This document shows positions 1 through 10,983 of a stretch of DNA of 64,000 nt, in pieces. Position 1 is the stretch's first letter; each line of letters starts with the position of its first letter. Both the position numbers and the translations under genes were made by a program. Below the pieces are notes generated by a model. That model was not told where the DNA came from and made no database searches. It was given only the letters and a program-made list of their open reading frames with translations. The stretch is from contig NC_133103.1 in the NCBI RefSeq assembly GCF_022965805.1, positions 25,941,462-26,005,461 on the forward strand, in the 5' to 3' direction. The DNA comes from Primulina eburnea. Lineage: Eukaryota > Streptophyta > Magnoliopsida > Lamiales > Gesneriaceae.

Positions 1-710
1 CAGTTTGGACTTAACACTGCCAAAATTGAAACTCTTAGTTCACAATAACTTTTACAGTGTGTGACTGAATTTAACACAACTGAATGAATCTAACAAAGAT
101 TTCAAAGTGCTAACAATCTCGTAAATTTAGCCTTGATTACTACTGATATATCTGATAAGAGTGAGCCCTTGATATTTGAATATGAGTGGTGATTTTAGCA
201 GAGTAACAACGAGCTTGAATAGAATAGTTGTTCGTGTTGTTCCTTCTCAGCTGCCCTCTTCACTTATTTATAAGCTTCCCTCTCAACGGTAATATTAAAT
301 AATATTTGAATCCATATATCCGTTGATTGACACGTCAATATTCTCTGACATTCGTGCACTATAATCTCTGAAATGCGGCGTTCCACTACTAGTTGCAGTC
401 TATTGTTCTATTTGTCGGTTGTCGTTTTCAACTGATGATGTGTACAACTGAGAGATCAGCTGAAAGATACTCTGCTGGAAAACTCATAACTGATTGTTCC
501 AATTGATCAGTTCCCAATTGGTCAGTCAGTTAGATTCTGCTTCAACTGATCAGTTCCACGTAGATAAGTTTTTGCTGGTACGCATTAATCTTCAGCTAAT
601 GACAACTAACAGTTGTAAGATTTTAGTCAGTTAAGCTCATTAGTCTTTATCAGTTATTCCAATAATTTCGATGCTTAGCTTGTAAAATCACTGAAATTTA
701 GTTTCCAACA
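1..710 (-). repeat. Copia element D, partial LTR (left arm)
   Basis: Reverse complement of 58,079-58,788. The LTR begins (minus strand) TGTTGGAAAC at 710 and is cut by the window edge. It is inserted in the A LTR; flanking bases 711-715 (AATCA) match the TGATT next to the right-arm copy. It contains many CAGTT/AACTG motifs and the TATA-like segment near 265-275 that mirrors the right-arm TATA box. No coding sequence of D is present on this side. Confidence 0.85.
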
Positions 711-1060
711 AATCATTAAAGGTTTTAAAATCTTTAAATCACCTAATAAATAAATTAGGCTTTAGAAGACTAACACTTCATAAATTAATTAAAATGCTCC
801 ATCCCTAACTTAAAATAAAATACCGCATTAAAAATTTTCACCAAATTTCGTCGCCGCTCTTTTCCTCGATCTCGCCTCGACTAATCGCCTGAAACATGAA
901 ACTCGTGAAATATTTTAACGTGCATCACATAAACATAAATAATTTAAAATAATGCATTTAATTAAATCATGCATCACTAAGGCGAATTTTAAAATTAAAT
1001 AAATGCTTTAATAATTAAATAATTACATGGATTTTACGTGTACTGAATTTTGGCACTGCA
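711..1060 (-). repeat. Gypsy A 3' LTR fragment (left arm)
   Basis: Reverse complement of 57,731-58,078, the first about 350 bp of the A LTR (TGCAGTGCC... on the minus strand). The same sequence opens the full A 5' LTR at 32,353 (TGTAGTGCC...). It is interrupted by copia D at 710. It has no coding content. Confidence 0.85.
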
Positions 1061-1321
1061 GTTCCATCCCCCACTTATATAAATTTTTTCCTCGAAATTA
1101 AATATTACCAAACCACTCCGGTTAGAAAATTCTCATATCTGCTTCTGACTCCCCAAGTTGCCTCCTTCACTGATTGGTTCAGCCACCATACTTTGACCAG
1201 CTAGGTCACGTTGTTCCAAAGTCTACACTCCTGTCTGTCTAGGATTTGGATAGGTATCTCCTCATAAGACAGTTCTGGATCCAACTGTAACGGGTCATAA
1301 CTCAAAATGTGCGAAGGATTG
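1061..1321 (-). pseudogene. pol: Gypsy A pol C-terminus, chromodomain-like tail (left arm)
   Basis: The minus-strand translation resembles PSHILSYDPLQLDPELSYEERPVQILDRQE followed by a tail with NQSVEEATWG, the typical end of a Tekay/Del-type chromovirus polyprotein. The PVQILDR start and the EEATW motif mark the chromodomain-like region thought to steer integration to heterochromatin. A stop interrupts the tail. The fragment is separated from the rest of A pol (10,984 onward) by the Cassandra/C insertion. Bases 1,317-1,321 (GATTG) are one copy of the probable Cassandra target duplication, the other being GATTA at 10,979-10,983. Confidence 0.8.
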
Positions 1322-1549
1322 TGTAACGCCCCAGATTCGACAATTGTCCTCACTGCATCAAGACGAGTCTTTCCAGCGTGCTTATGTCCTCATTCACACG
1401 CACTCTGGGAAACTTCCCAGGGGGTCACCCATCCCAAAATTGCCCCAAGTCAAGCAAGCTTTTGGAGTTCCTATGCGATGAGCTACGAAAAGAAGATGCA
1501 CTTTCTTAATATGAGCAATACATATCAAATCTTTTAAGCCCTCTTCAAC
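1322..1549 (-). mobile_element. Cassandra-type TRIM, LTR portion with 5S-like segment (left arm)
   Basis: On the minus strand this is the bulk of a Cassandra LTR ending GGGGCGTTACA. Bases about 1,408-1,472 carry the 5S rRNA-like stretch with GGATGGGTGACC and CCTGGGAA, corresponding to the internal promoter region (box C) of 5S genes. The rest of this LTR lies at 10,363-10,398, because element C inserted into it; TGTAC at 1,550-1,554 and at 10,363-10,367 is the C target duplication. Confidence 0.85.
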
Positions 1550-3227
1550 TGTACTATGGGCACCCGGACACTAATCATTTTCTTAATCATCATTGGAATT
1601 TAAATATCAATTAAGATAAACAGGGTCTAGAAATTTTTAAAAAAAATACAAGTGCGGAACGTAATGGAATTTAATTAAAATATATATCAGTATAAAAGTA
1701 CAATCATGTACAATAAGCATTCAACTAGACTAAGGTTCGACTACTAGTCAAGTGTCAAAACCATATCTACAATAAGTCCGGAATCACCGCGCTAACTTGT
1801 CCTCTCTCATCATCTTCTTGACCCTGATCCTGTCCCACATGTTGTCATGCACACATACAAACAAGAAAACAGCCGGATAACTCCGGTGAGAATAAATCCA
1901 GTATAAACAATGTATACATGCAATTAACTGAACTAACATAAAAGCATAGAACATATATCATTGCATGTATCATAATCTGAAACTTAATTCGATATCAAAC
2001 ATTAACTAAAACATGAATCGTAATCTACGAAACATAATCTATACAATCTGTAATTCAACTCCTGACTCGGTATCTCAGACTCTTCTCATCTCTCATCTAA
2101 TCTAGGGATCCCGATCTGAATAAGAACGCAACGTTATCCCATCTACTTTACCCCAGCTAGATGGTGATACGTTCTTAGTCCCAGACTATGGCTGTCTATA
2201 TCGAAGATCTGTAATAGGAGTCGGTCTTCTCCTCAGTCTATAGATATATATCCAAAAGTCCAGTGACTTGGCGGTTCTGCCATGGTGGTTCTACCAAAGA
2301 CTAGGCAGATCTACTCAATGACTATTCTGACAATGTGCAATGGACCACTGATCATTCTGTCACAATCTGGCCTTTCTGTCAGCGACTCCCGCTCAATCGC
2401 TATCTGCTATCCTCTGCTTTCAATAAATCAATAAAATCAACATACTCACTCAAATAACATAAAGGTATGAAAACAATAACATACAAGTATGTGGTTTTAG
2501 GGAAACTGAAGTTAAATCTAACTCGAGTCGCATCTCCCAATTAACATTGATTTATACCTTTGTCTTCTCGGTCTGCCGAAGACGAAGTCTCGCATTCCAA
2601 TCGGTTCATACCCAATCTGGCAATGACAATATCACATATGCACAATATCAATGTACAACTCAATTTAAGACTTGTTCTGATCCATACTCAAATCCAGACC
2701 TACTCTGATTAATGTCAACAAAGTACGATACAATCTCAGTTGATATTGAATCTGATTAATGTCAATCTACTGATATTTCGACGGTATAAAAATACAATCT
2801 GGATAACCCCGTCAATCTCAACATCCCAAATAGGACAACATAACTCATAATCGGTCTCAATACAAACCATAATTTTTAACAATAACAGGGCATATCATCA
2901 CATCTGCGCAATCTCAATCATATCATTTCTGAAAAGCATAACAATTACATATATAGCATGTTCTTCGATCTAACTTCAATTATACAATGTCTGATATCGC
3001 AGGAACAACATATATTAATCATATCTGATTCTGACAATATCAAAATTTCAAATCGTGTCTAAACGTAACAAAACTTACGTTCAGTTGTAGCTGCGTCGAT
3101 AAGAACTCAGTACTGAAGTCAGATCTAAATTAAGACGGACGGATCGTTCGTAATTCAAATCCTACACTCAGAACTTCAAAGCGTTCACTGGAATTTCATT
3201 TTCTTCCACTGGCTGCTGAAAATCGGA

Positions 3228-3237
3228 AAGGATATAT

Positions 3238-3280
<43 letters not shown>

Positions 3281-3292
3281 TATATATATCAT
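3228..3292. repeat. (TA)n tract in C LTR
   Basis: About 60 bp of nearly pure TA beside the palindrome array. Equivalent tracts lie at about 9,825-9,884 and 49,230-49,272, and the tract is deleted from the right-arm 3' LTR. Lengths differ between copies, as expected for a microsatellite. Confidence 0.9.
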
Positions 3293-3339
3293 GCATGTCT
3301 CAGCAAAATGTGGCTTATTCTTTGCACTGCACGTCTCGC

Positions 3340-3655
3340 GCATATGAGCGACACTACTCGGCGCATATGCGCGAGACCTTATGTCTCGGCACGTGTGTTC
3401 TTGACAGCTCGCGCATATGCGCGCACCATCGCTGCGCATATGCGCGAGACCTACTGTCTCGGCATATCACCACTCGCGCATATGCGCGCCTCAATCGGCT
3501 CATATGCGCTCACTTCTCTGGACTTCACGTTTAGTTACTGGGCACCTCGCGCAGAAGCGCCCTCACTCCGCGCATATGCGCGGGGTCTTCTGCCCAATTC
3601 GCGCATGGCTCGTGCACCAAGTCGCGCATGTGCGCGAATGCATTACCCTCGCACA
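3340..3655. repeat. GCGCATATGCGC palindrome array (C 3' LTR, left arm)
   Basis: About ten perfect or one-mismatch copies of a 12-14-bp palindrome centred on CATATG, spaced roughly 20-45 bp, in a GC-rich island within an AT-rich LTR. The spacers repeat motifs such as GAGACCTACTGTCTCGG. The core contains the E-box-like and NdeI hexamer CATATG. Antisense ORFs through it are artefacts of the stop-free repeat. Confidence 0.9.
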
Positions 3656-3765
3656 TCTTTTGCGTCTTTCCTTGTCTTTCCCGTCTAATTCATTCCGTCT
3701 ATAATCACATCAGTTAATCATTAAATCATTTCGTATTACGGTAATTAAAATTCTCGGGCCTTACA

Positions 3766-6240
3766 TTTCTCCCCCCTAAGATACGATTTGGTCCCCGAAA
3801 TCATAGGCAATCAATTCAGATATATCAGAAGAAATGTATAACAGAGTTTAATCTGAAAACTCATCTCAATGAATCTATTCTGAAATCAATCTCATATCAG
3901 ATTCTGTCTTTTAGGTAATCTCTTTGATATTATGAAAATCTTACTGCGTTTTCAACAATAGAATAATTTCCATTCTGAAATATCTTTCTTTTACGGATCT
4001 ATAATTTCAATATAGAATATTAATTCAAAAAGTATAATTTCATAATACCACTCGAAATAACTCTGATCGAATCAATCTCGCCCAAAATCTGTATATATCA
4101 ATCAACAGTTCGTAACAACTCAAAACCATCAGCTGTTATCGAATCTGTTTATCCCAATCAAGGATATATTCCATCTTTGGTATTAAATACCGACAGTCAT
4201 CGTCCGACTTTGGCATATTCCGTCTGTTTATTTTGAGCTTTTTTCATTCTCTTCTGAATCAGCTACATTTTCTTTGTCATATCTTTGACCGTATTAGATC
4301 CTATCTCAGGTATCTCCTAGATATTATCCTTATACAAAAGAAATATGCAGTTCTCACTGTACAAGACCTCGTTTGCAGCTATCTTAATACTCATCTGATA
4401 GCTATTGTCATACGATTATTCACAAAGTGACAATACATTGTGTCAGCTAGTACTAAAATTTAGCACTACAGTTTCACAAATATCCTCCTATATCTGGATA
4501 GTCTGCTCTGGCTATCTGTCAGTCTGTGGATAATATGTGAAATAGCTCATGGTATATTCTGCCACAAGTACAAAATCAATCAAAAATCAAAATCTGATAT
4601 AATCTATTTTGGCATTCTGTTCAATCTGACCATTTTTCTGACATCGATCTTTGTCATCTGGTCATGTTTGTACGTCTTTTTTTACAAATTACCATATGCA
4701 GATTGAACAATCTATAAATCACAATCATATCACATCACAATCTGGAAATTATTGGGGTAGTTTCATTAAGAATTTCATAGAAATGTACTCTCATTTCTAT
4801 TCAGACATATCCAAACTTTGTAATAGATCTTCTAGTTTCTATCTTTCTGTTTTTATCTGTCGGCAATTTAGACATTTCAGTACAAATCTGCCATATCTAA
4901 TATTATCTGTTTCTATGAAAACATTTTCTGGTATCAAAATTCATACTGAATCAATTGTTGCGCACTTCTGACAATATCTGTCCTTTCAGATTCAAACTAT
5001 CTGGCACAAACAAGTCAGTTATTAACATACAATACAGTATTACTTACCTGATATTCTGGTCAACACCCTGTTCTGACTATCGATATCGAATTTTGTTGTG
5101 TAAATCTGAAATATTCGGCACAAATAGACGATTCTGTCACATATCTGTTATTCTGATCGATGCTCTGTTCTGATCATCATAATCAAATTCTGAACATTCT
5201 GATCACATTTCTAAACTGCTTAAATTTTTGACACCAGTTCTGATTCGATTTGACCTGTATATAATTTCAACGGTTCATAATAATCTGTATCAAATACGGA
5301 TTCAGAATAACAGCAATATCGGATCAGATTCGGAATATCACTCATCGATACTGATCTAGTAAACTCATAAAATTGCAATTTCTGGCGATACTGTCAATTC
5401 TGACTAACCGATCATATTTTCATGTTTCCCAGATCAACTACTATATCATCTTCAGATATAATGTTTGAGGCTCAAATAACTTCAATATAACAATCATATA
5501 TATAATAGCTTGCTACACTCGTGCAAATATGGATTTCTGACATTTCTGACATCTCTGACACCGATATTGTTCTCAGCCAATAATCACTATCTTAACTGCG
5601 TTAAGATCAACTGGTATACTATATTCGGATATCACATATCACAAATACAATCTGTTTCAATCAAGAATCATAACTGAATAGTTTCTATTATCGAGTCAAG
5701 GTTATAATCAATCTCCCCGACGTAAGGCAAATTCGGAATCTCACCTGAAAAGATTTCATCAAACTCATACATCATTGGAAAATCTGCCAATGTTAGGCTC
5801 GATTTCAGTACATCTACTGAATACATAAGGATTCCATCTGCTCCTTTATGTAACTATCGAGTCACAGACAATACGAATATCAAAGGAATTCTGGATCTAG
5901 AGCCCTCACCGTAGAATTTCTGCTGTCTGAATCTTACCATCTCCTGAAAGGAGTCTACAATAGTTAGGTACTTTGTCAGCATAGGTTAAAATCAGACAAC
6001 ACAAGTACAACACCTTCTATCTCGATTTCATTCTTATCTTACTGCAGTATACAATATTTCACAGAATTCACTGATATCAACCTTTTCCCCCAAAAAGTAA
6101 AAAAAATAAATAAATACTACAGTAAGTACAGACCCAACAGCTAAAGCATATCTCAATGCAATTCATACAAAATCATGTATAAGAGATATTAATATCTCTT
6201 GATACGTACGTATCATAATCATAAAAGAACAATTACCTGT
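3766..6240 (-). pseudogene. pol: Gypsy C pol, heavily decayed (left arm)
   Basis: On the minus strand, fragments align by eye to a gypsy polyprotein: a protease-to-RT linker near 5,700-6,000 (KSS.TLADFP and GEIPNLP motifs), an integrase trace around 4,500-4,560 (degenerate YYPQTD..., IQI.ED), and the post-integrase segment near 4,200-4,330 (MKTAQNKQTEYAK). No RT active site or long ORF survives. Decay is much greater than in the B or A pol regions, although the two C LTRs are still alike, so C may have been a defective element mobilised in trans. Confidence 0.6.
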
Positions 6241-7803
6241 CACTATATCATCAATTGCCTCTTGGGTCTGTTCCTCGGTCAATCCCACCAGATGATTCTG
6301 CTCTCTGAAATCTTCGAGAACCTCTATGTGGACAAACTCTAGCAAAGTTTCCCTGCTGTTTGCAGATACCGGCAACTACCAGATACTCCTTTCCATTGAT
6401 CTGTGGGATGTCTCCCTCCACATGTTCTGCAATAAACTCCAGTATAACTCGGGCTAGAACCACTGGAGCTAGATGAACCGCTCCCTAACCTCTTGAACTG
6501 CTTCTTTTGCGCTTTCAACTGTTCTTTCTTTCCACCAATGCTGCTGCCAATCTCGATTCTGGGAGGCAACTTGTTATACCCTTGTCCCACATCGAAAAAA
6601 TCAAACATTTAAGATGAGTTTATAATGGATTACAATGGACTTTTGTAGCAACTTGGGTTAATCATTTTCGTAAAGCGAGGACGAATATGAAGTAGTTGCT
6701 ATAGGGGCTCATTGTGAAGTCACGCAGGCGTGGGCCCGGGCTCGGGGCGTGACAGAATGGTATCAGAGCCGGTCACCGGCATGGAACACCGGAAAATAAG
6801 TGCTATGCAGGGCAAAGTGCTACGTGCATGGGATCCACCTCTTGAACCTGCGGGGCAAAGTGCTACATGACGGGAGCCACCTCTTGAACCTGTAGGAGCC
6901 ACCTCTAGATTCTCGGTGCTGGTGGATCGATGGGTCAGGCCGCGACGAGGCCGTCGCGTTCTGTAGGAGAGGTAATTGTGATACCCTTGTCCCACATCGA
7001 AAAAATCAAACATTTAAAATGAGTTTATAATGGCTTACAATGGACTTCTGTAGCAACTTGGGTTAATCATTTTCGTAAAGCGAGGATGAATACGAAGTAG
7101 TTGCTATAGGGGCCCATTGTGCAGTCACGCAGGCGCGGGCATGGGCTCGGGGCGCGACACAACTGTTGTGGTCTCGGTGCTGGAAGAACATACGGAGCTT
7201 CCTTTTGTCTCATCAGAACTGTTTCTGCTCTTCTGGCTCTGTTCAGAGTATCAACAAAATTATTTGGTTGCTTCACATTCACCAATGTACGTATCTCAGG
7301 ATTCAATCCTTGGATGAACTGATCAAATACAGCTGCATCGTTCCTAGCCACGTGAGGAGCAAAACGTATCAAAGTAAAGAACTGGGTCAAATACTCATCA
7401 ATATTCAACTGACCCTGTCTTAAATTTGCAAACTCTGCACTTTTATCCTGTCTGTATGATACCGGGAAAAATCTTTGATAGAGTTTAAATTTAAAAACTT
7501 TCCACGTAATCACTTGACTACGCTGTTCTAAAGCTTCTTTGGTTACTAGCCACCAACTCTTTGTGACTTCCCGTAACTAGTTCCCAATTAGTTTAACTCT
7601 ATACTCATCGGTGAACCCAAGAAATTCAAATAGCATTTCTATATCATCTAACCAATTCTCACAATCGACTGGTGTCTCAGTGCCCTTTAGAATCGGCGGT
7701 TGAACGACTGAAACCTCATAATCATTGTTTCCATCGGAGTTTCTGACACATCCATCTGATTACTCGAAGTACTACCCAATTCTCGAATTCTTCTCGGAGG
7801 TAT
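6241..7803 (-). pseudogene. gag: Gypsy C gag, split by a TRIM (left arm)
   Basis: The minus-strand gag runs from about 7,803 to 6,241 and is interrupted by the TRIM at 6,572-7,159. The N-terminal part has the Retrotrans_gag-like region (WLDDIEMLF, then the run ending FANLRQGQLNIDEYL). The C-terminal part has a Ser-rich linker and two zinc knuckles, YCRTCGGRHPTDQ and CRYLQTAGKLC in a shifted frame. The second knuckle reads QQGNF where the F element has QQGHF, so the zinc-binding His is Asn. The expected ATG is ATA in both arms. Confidence 0.8.
6572..7159 (+). mobile_element. Non-autonomous TRIM, 588 bp, 183-bp LTRs (left arm)
   Basis: Two 183-bp direct repeats (6,572-6,754 and 6,977-7,159) begin TGT..ACGCCCCGAGC-like in one orientation and end GGGTATCACA in the other. 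In this arm the PBS TGGTATCAGAGCC follows the first LTR at about 6,757-6,770. It is flanked by CAACT at 6,567-6,571 and 7,160-7,164, a perfect 5-bp target duplication inside C gag. The internal part has about 43-bp imperfect tandem repeats (CAAAGTGCTAC..., CCACCTCTTGAACCTG). It has no ORF of its own. Confidence 0.9.
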
Positions 7804-8146
7804 ATCTGATAATCACAAGATTTAGCAATTACATGAGATAAATCCGTCGCAGTCCCTTTCTGATCAGCTTACCTCTGATAAAGAATTGGTCCTAATCCAT
7901 TTTCAAATAATACACATTACCAAATCAGCTCAGATATTCAAGTAACACGTATCTTCCAAAACAATACAACATACGGAATTATTAACATACACAATGTAAT
8001 TCAACATTATAATAAATCACATGCTAGCAATCACATGCAAGGAAAGAAAACACATTCTACCCCGCTCACTAACTTCTATCTCAGTCTCAAGAACCTACAG
8101 TTCTAGAACCTACTGTTCTGGAACCTAATGCTCTGATACCACCTGT
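7804..8146 (-). promoter_or_regulatory. Gypsy C leader and primer-binding site (left arm)
   Basis: On the minus strand, TGGTATCAGAGCA (about 8,128-8,140) lies six bases inside the 5' LTR and complements the 3' end of initiator tRNA-Met, the minus-strand cDNA primer. The remaining about 320 bp to gag is AT-rich leader in which I see nothing coding. Confidence 0.85.
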
Positions 8147-9826
8147 TGTGGGGACCCAGACACTAATCATTTTCTTAATCATCATTGGGATTTAATTATC
8201 AATTAAGATAAACAAGGTTTAGATTTTTTTTAAAAAATGCAAGTGCGGAACGTAATGGAATTTAATTAATATGCATATCAATATAAAAGTACAATCATGT
8301 ACAACAAGCATTCAACTAGACTAAGGTTCAACTACTAGTCAAGTGTCAAAACCATATCTACAATAAGTCCGGAATCACCACGCTAACTTGCCCTCTCTCA
8401 TCATCTTCTTGACCCTGATCCTGTCCCACCTGTTGTCATGCACACATACAAACAAGAAAACAGCCGGATAACTCCGGTGAGAATAAATCCCAGTATAAAC
8501 AATGTATACATGCAATTAACTGAACTAAATAAAAGCATGGAACATATATCATTGCATGTGTCATAATCTAAAACTTAATTCGATATCAAACAGTAACTAA
8601 AACATGAATCGTAATCTACGAAACATAATCTATACAATCTGTAATTCAACTCCTGACTCGGTATCTCAGACTCGACTCATCTCTCATCTAATCTAGGGAT
8701 CCCGATCTGAATAAGAACGCAACGTTCTCCCATAAACTTTACCCCAGCTAGATGGTGATACGTTCTTAGTCCCAGACTTTGGCTGTCTATATCGAAGATC
8801 TGTAATAGGAGTCGGTCTTCTCTTCAGTCGATAGATATATATCCAAAAGTCCAGTGACTTGGCGGTTCTGCCATGGTGGTTCTACCAAAGACTAGGCAGA
8901 TTTGTTCAATGACTATTCTGACAATGTGCAATGGACCAGTGATCATTCTATCACAATTTGGCCCTTCTGTCAGCGACTCTCGCTCAATCGCTATCTGCTA
9001 TCCTCTTCTTTCAATAAATCAATAAAATCAACATACTCACTCAAATAACATAAAGGTATGAAAACAATAACATACAAGTACGTGGTTTTAGGGAAACTCA
9101 AGTTAAATCTAACTCGAGTCGCATCTCCCAATTAACATTGATTTATACCTCTGTCTTCTCAGTCTGCCGAAGACGAAGTCTCGCATTCCAATCGGTTCAT
9201 ACCCAATCTGGCAATGACAATATCACATATGCACAATATCAATGTACAACTCAATTTAAGACTTGTTCTGATCCATACTCAAATCCAGACCTACTCTGAT
9301 TAATGTCAACAAAGTACGATACAATCTCAGTCGATATTGAATCTGATTAATGTCAATCTACTGATATTTCGACGGTATAAAAATACAATCTGGATAACCC
9401 CGTCAATCTCAACATCCCAAATAGGACAACATAACTCATAATCGGTCTCAATACAAACCATAATTTTTAATAATAACAGGGCATATCATCACATTTGTGC
9501 AATCTCAATAATATCATTTATGAAAATCATAATAATTACATATACAGTCTGTTCTTCGATCTAACTTCAATTATACAATGTCTGATATCGCAGGAACAAA
9601 ATATATTAATCATATATGATTCTGATAATATCAAAATTTCAAATCGTGTCTAAACGTAACAAAACTTATGTCCAGTTGTATCCTGCGTCGATAGGAACTC
9701 AGTACTGAAGTCGGATCTAAATTCAGACAGACGGATCGTTCGTAATTTAAATCCTACACTCAGAACTTCAAAGCGTTCCCTGGAATTTCGTTTTCTTCCA
9801 CTGGCTTCTGAAAATTGGAAAGGATA

Positions 9827-9886
<60 letters not shown>

Positions 9887-10362
9887 TGCATGTCTCAGCA
9901 AAACGTGGCTTATTCTTTGCACTGCACGTCTCGCGCATATGCGCGACACTGCTCGGCGCATATGCGCGAGACCTTATGTCTCGGCGCGCGTGTTCTTGAC
10001 AGCTCGCGCATATGCGCACACCATCGCCGCGCATATGTGCGAGACCTACTGTCTCGGAATATCACCACTCGCGCATATGCACGCCTCGATCGGCGCATAT
10101 GCGCTCACTTCTCTGGACATCACGTTTAGCTACTGGACACCTCGCTCATATGCGCGCCCTCACTCCGCGCATATGCGCGGGGTCTTCTGCCCAATTCGCG
10201 CATGGCTCGCGCACCAAGTCGCGCATGTGCGCGAATGCATTACCCTCGCACATTTTTTACGTCTTTCCTCGTCTTTCCAGTCTAATTCGTTCCATCTATA
10301 ATCACATCAGTTAATCATTAAATCATTTCATATTACGGTAATTAAAATTCTCGGGCTTTACA
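8147..10362 (-). repeat. Gypsy C 5' LTR (left arm)
   Basis: 2,216-bp minus-strand LTR, TGTAAAGCCCGAG...GGTCCCCACA, followed outside by the target duplication TGTAC (10,363-10,367). It carries the TA tract (about 9,825-9,884) and the palindrome array (about 9,928-10,245). It pairs with 48,752-50,950. Confidence 0.92.
9928..10245. repeat. GCGCATATGCGC palindrome array (C 5' LTR, left arm)
   Basis: Same array as at 3,340-3,655, about ten CATATG-centred palindromes. Single-base departures (for example GCGCATATGTGC, GCGCATATGCAC) differ between LTR copies and are of the CpG-to-TpG/CpA type. Confidence 0.9.
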
Positions 10363-10367
10363 TGTAC

Positions 10368-10978
10368 AGTCCATTACATTGAACACTCTCGCAATCCCTC
10401 TCATTCCGGTGTGGGATCGGTTCATTAATATTCCCTCCACCTAGAAGCCTTCCAGGAGCCGCTCATTGTCCGTGCAACCTCATGGCACCAACGATCACCC
10501 CCCGCCCTCTTCGGCCCCGGGCCTCACATGCCTACCAGCTTCCGCTTGGATTGTCCCCAAACCACACTGTACTAAGAGAGGTCGGCTCTGATACCAATTA
10601 TAACGCCCCAGATTTGACAACTATCCTCACTGTATCAAGACGAGTCTTTCCATCGTGCTTATTTCCTCACTCACACGCAGTTTCCCAGGGGGTCACCCAT
10701 CCCAAAATAGCCCCAAGTCAAGCAAGCTTAACTATGGAGTTCCTATGCGATGAGCTACCGAAAAGAAGATGCACCTTCTTAATATGAGTTGTACATATCA
10801 AATATTTTAAGCTGTACAGTCCATTACATTGAACAGTCTCGGAATCCCTCTCATTCCGGTGTGGGATCATTTCATTCATGTTCCCTCCACCTAGAAGCCT
10901 GCTAGGAGCCGTTCATTGTCCGTGCAACCTCATGGCATTGACGATCACCCCCCGCCCTCTTCGGCCCCAGGCCTTACT
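10368..10978 (-). mobile_element. Cassandra-type TRIM, internal-LTR-internal part (left arm)
   Basis: The minus-strand order from 10,978 down is: partial internal region, LTR with 5S-like segment (about 10,681-10,742), PBS GGTATCAGAGCC, internal region, and the first about 30 bp of a second LTR. The 5S-like part keeps AGTTAAGC.TGCTTG (box A) and GGATGGGTGACC..CTGGGAA (box C). The first LTR is missing, so this is a truncated tandem derivative. It is inserted in A pol. Confidence 0.85.
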
Positions 10979-10983
10979 GATTA

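Larger units (their letters stand above)
1555..3765 (-). repeat. Gypsy C 3' LTR (left arm)
   Basis: Minus-strand LTR with termini TGTAAGGCCCGAG and GGTGCCCATA (the normal end is CCCCACA). It is 2,211 bp long and is matched by the 5' LTR at 8,147-10,362 and by right-arm copies. A minus-strand purine-rich tract (AGGGGGGAGAAA) lies directly inside it at 3,765-3,778. It contains the GCGCATATGCGC array (about 3,340-3,650) and a TA tract (3,228-3,292). It is not deleted like its right-arm partner. Confidence 0.9.

Noticed and set aside
3308..3688. A 126-residue ORF with repeated RAYAR/ICARP/AHMRE motifs, with similar ORFs at 9,939-10,301, 23,396-23,782, 30,643-31,038 and 48,813-49,175
   Set aside because: They run through the GCGCATATGCGC arrays, where the palindrome has no stop in several frames on both strands. 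Overlapping ORFs appear in two or three frames at once, with no domain and no conserved start.
8128..8146. tRNA-Met gene fragments at the GGTATCAGAGC sites
   Set aside because: Only the 3'-end complement is present, always next to an LTR end; these are primer-binding sites.
9815..10129. ORFs with YIYIYIYI runs
   Set aside because: Translation of a TA microsatellite.
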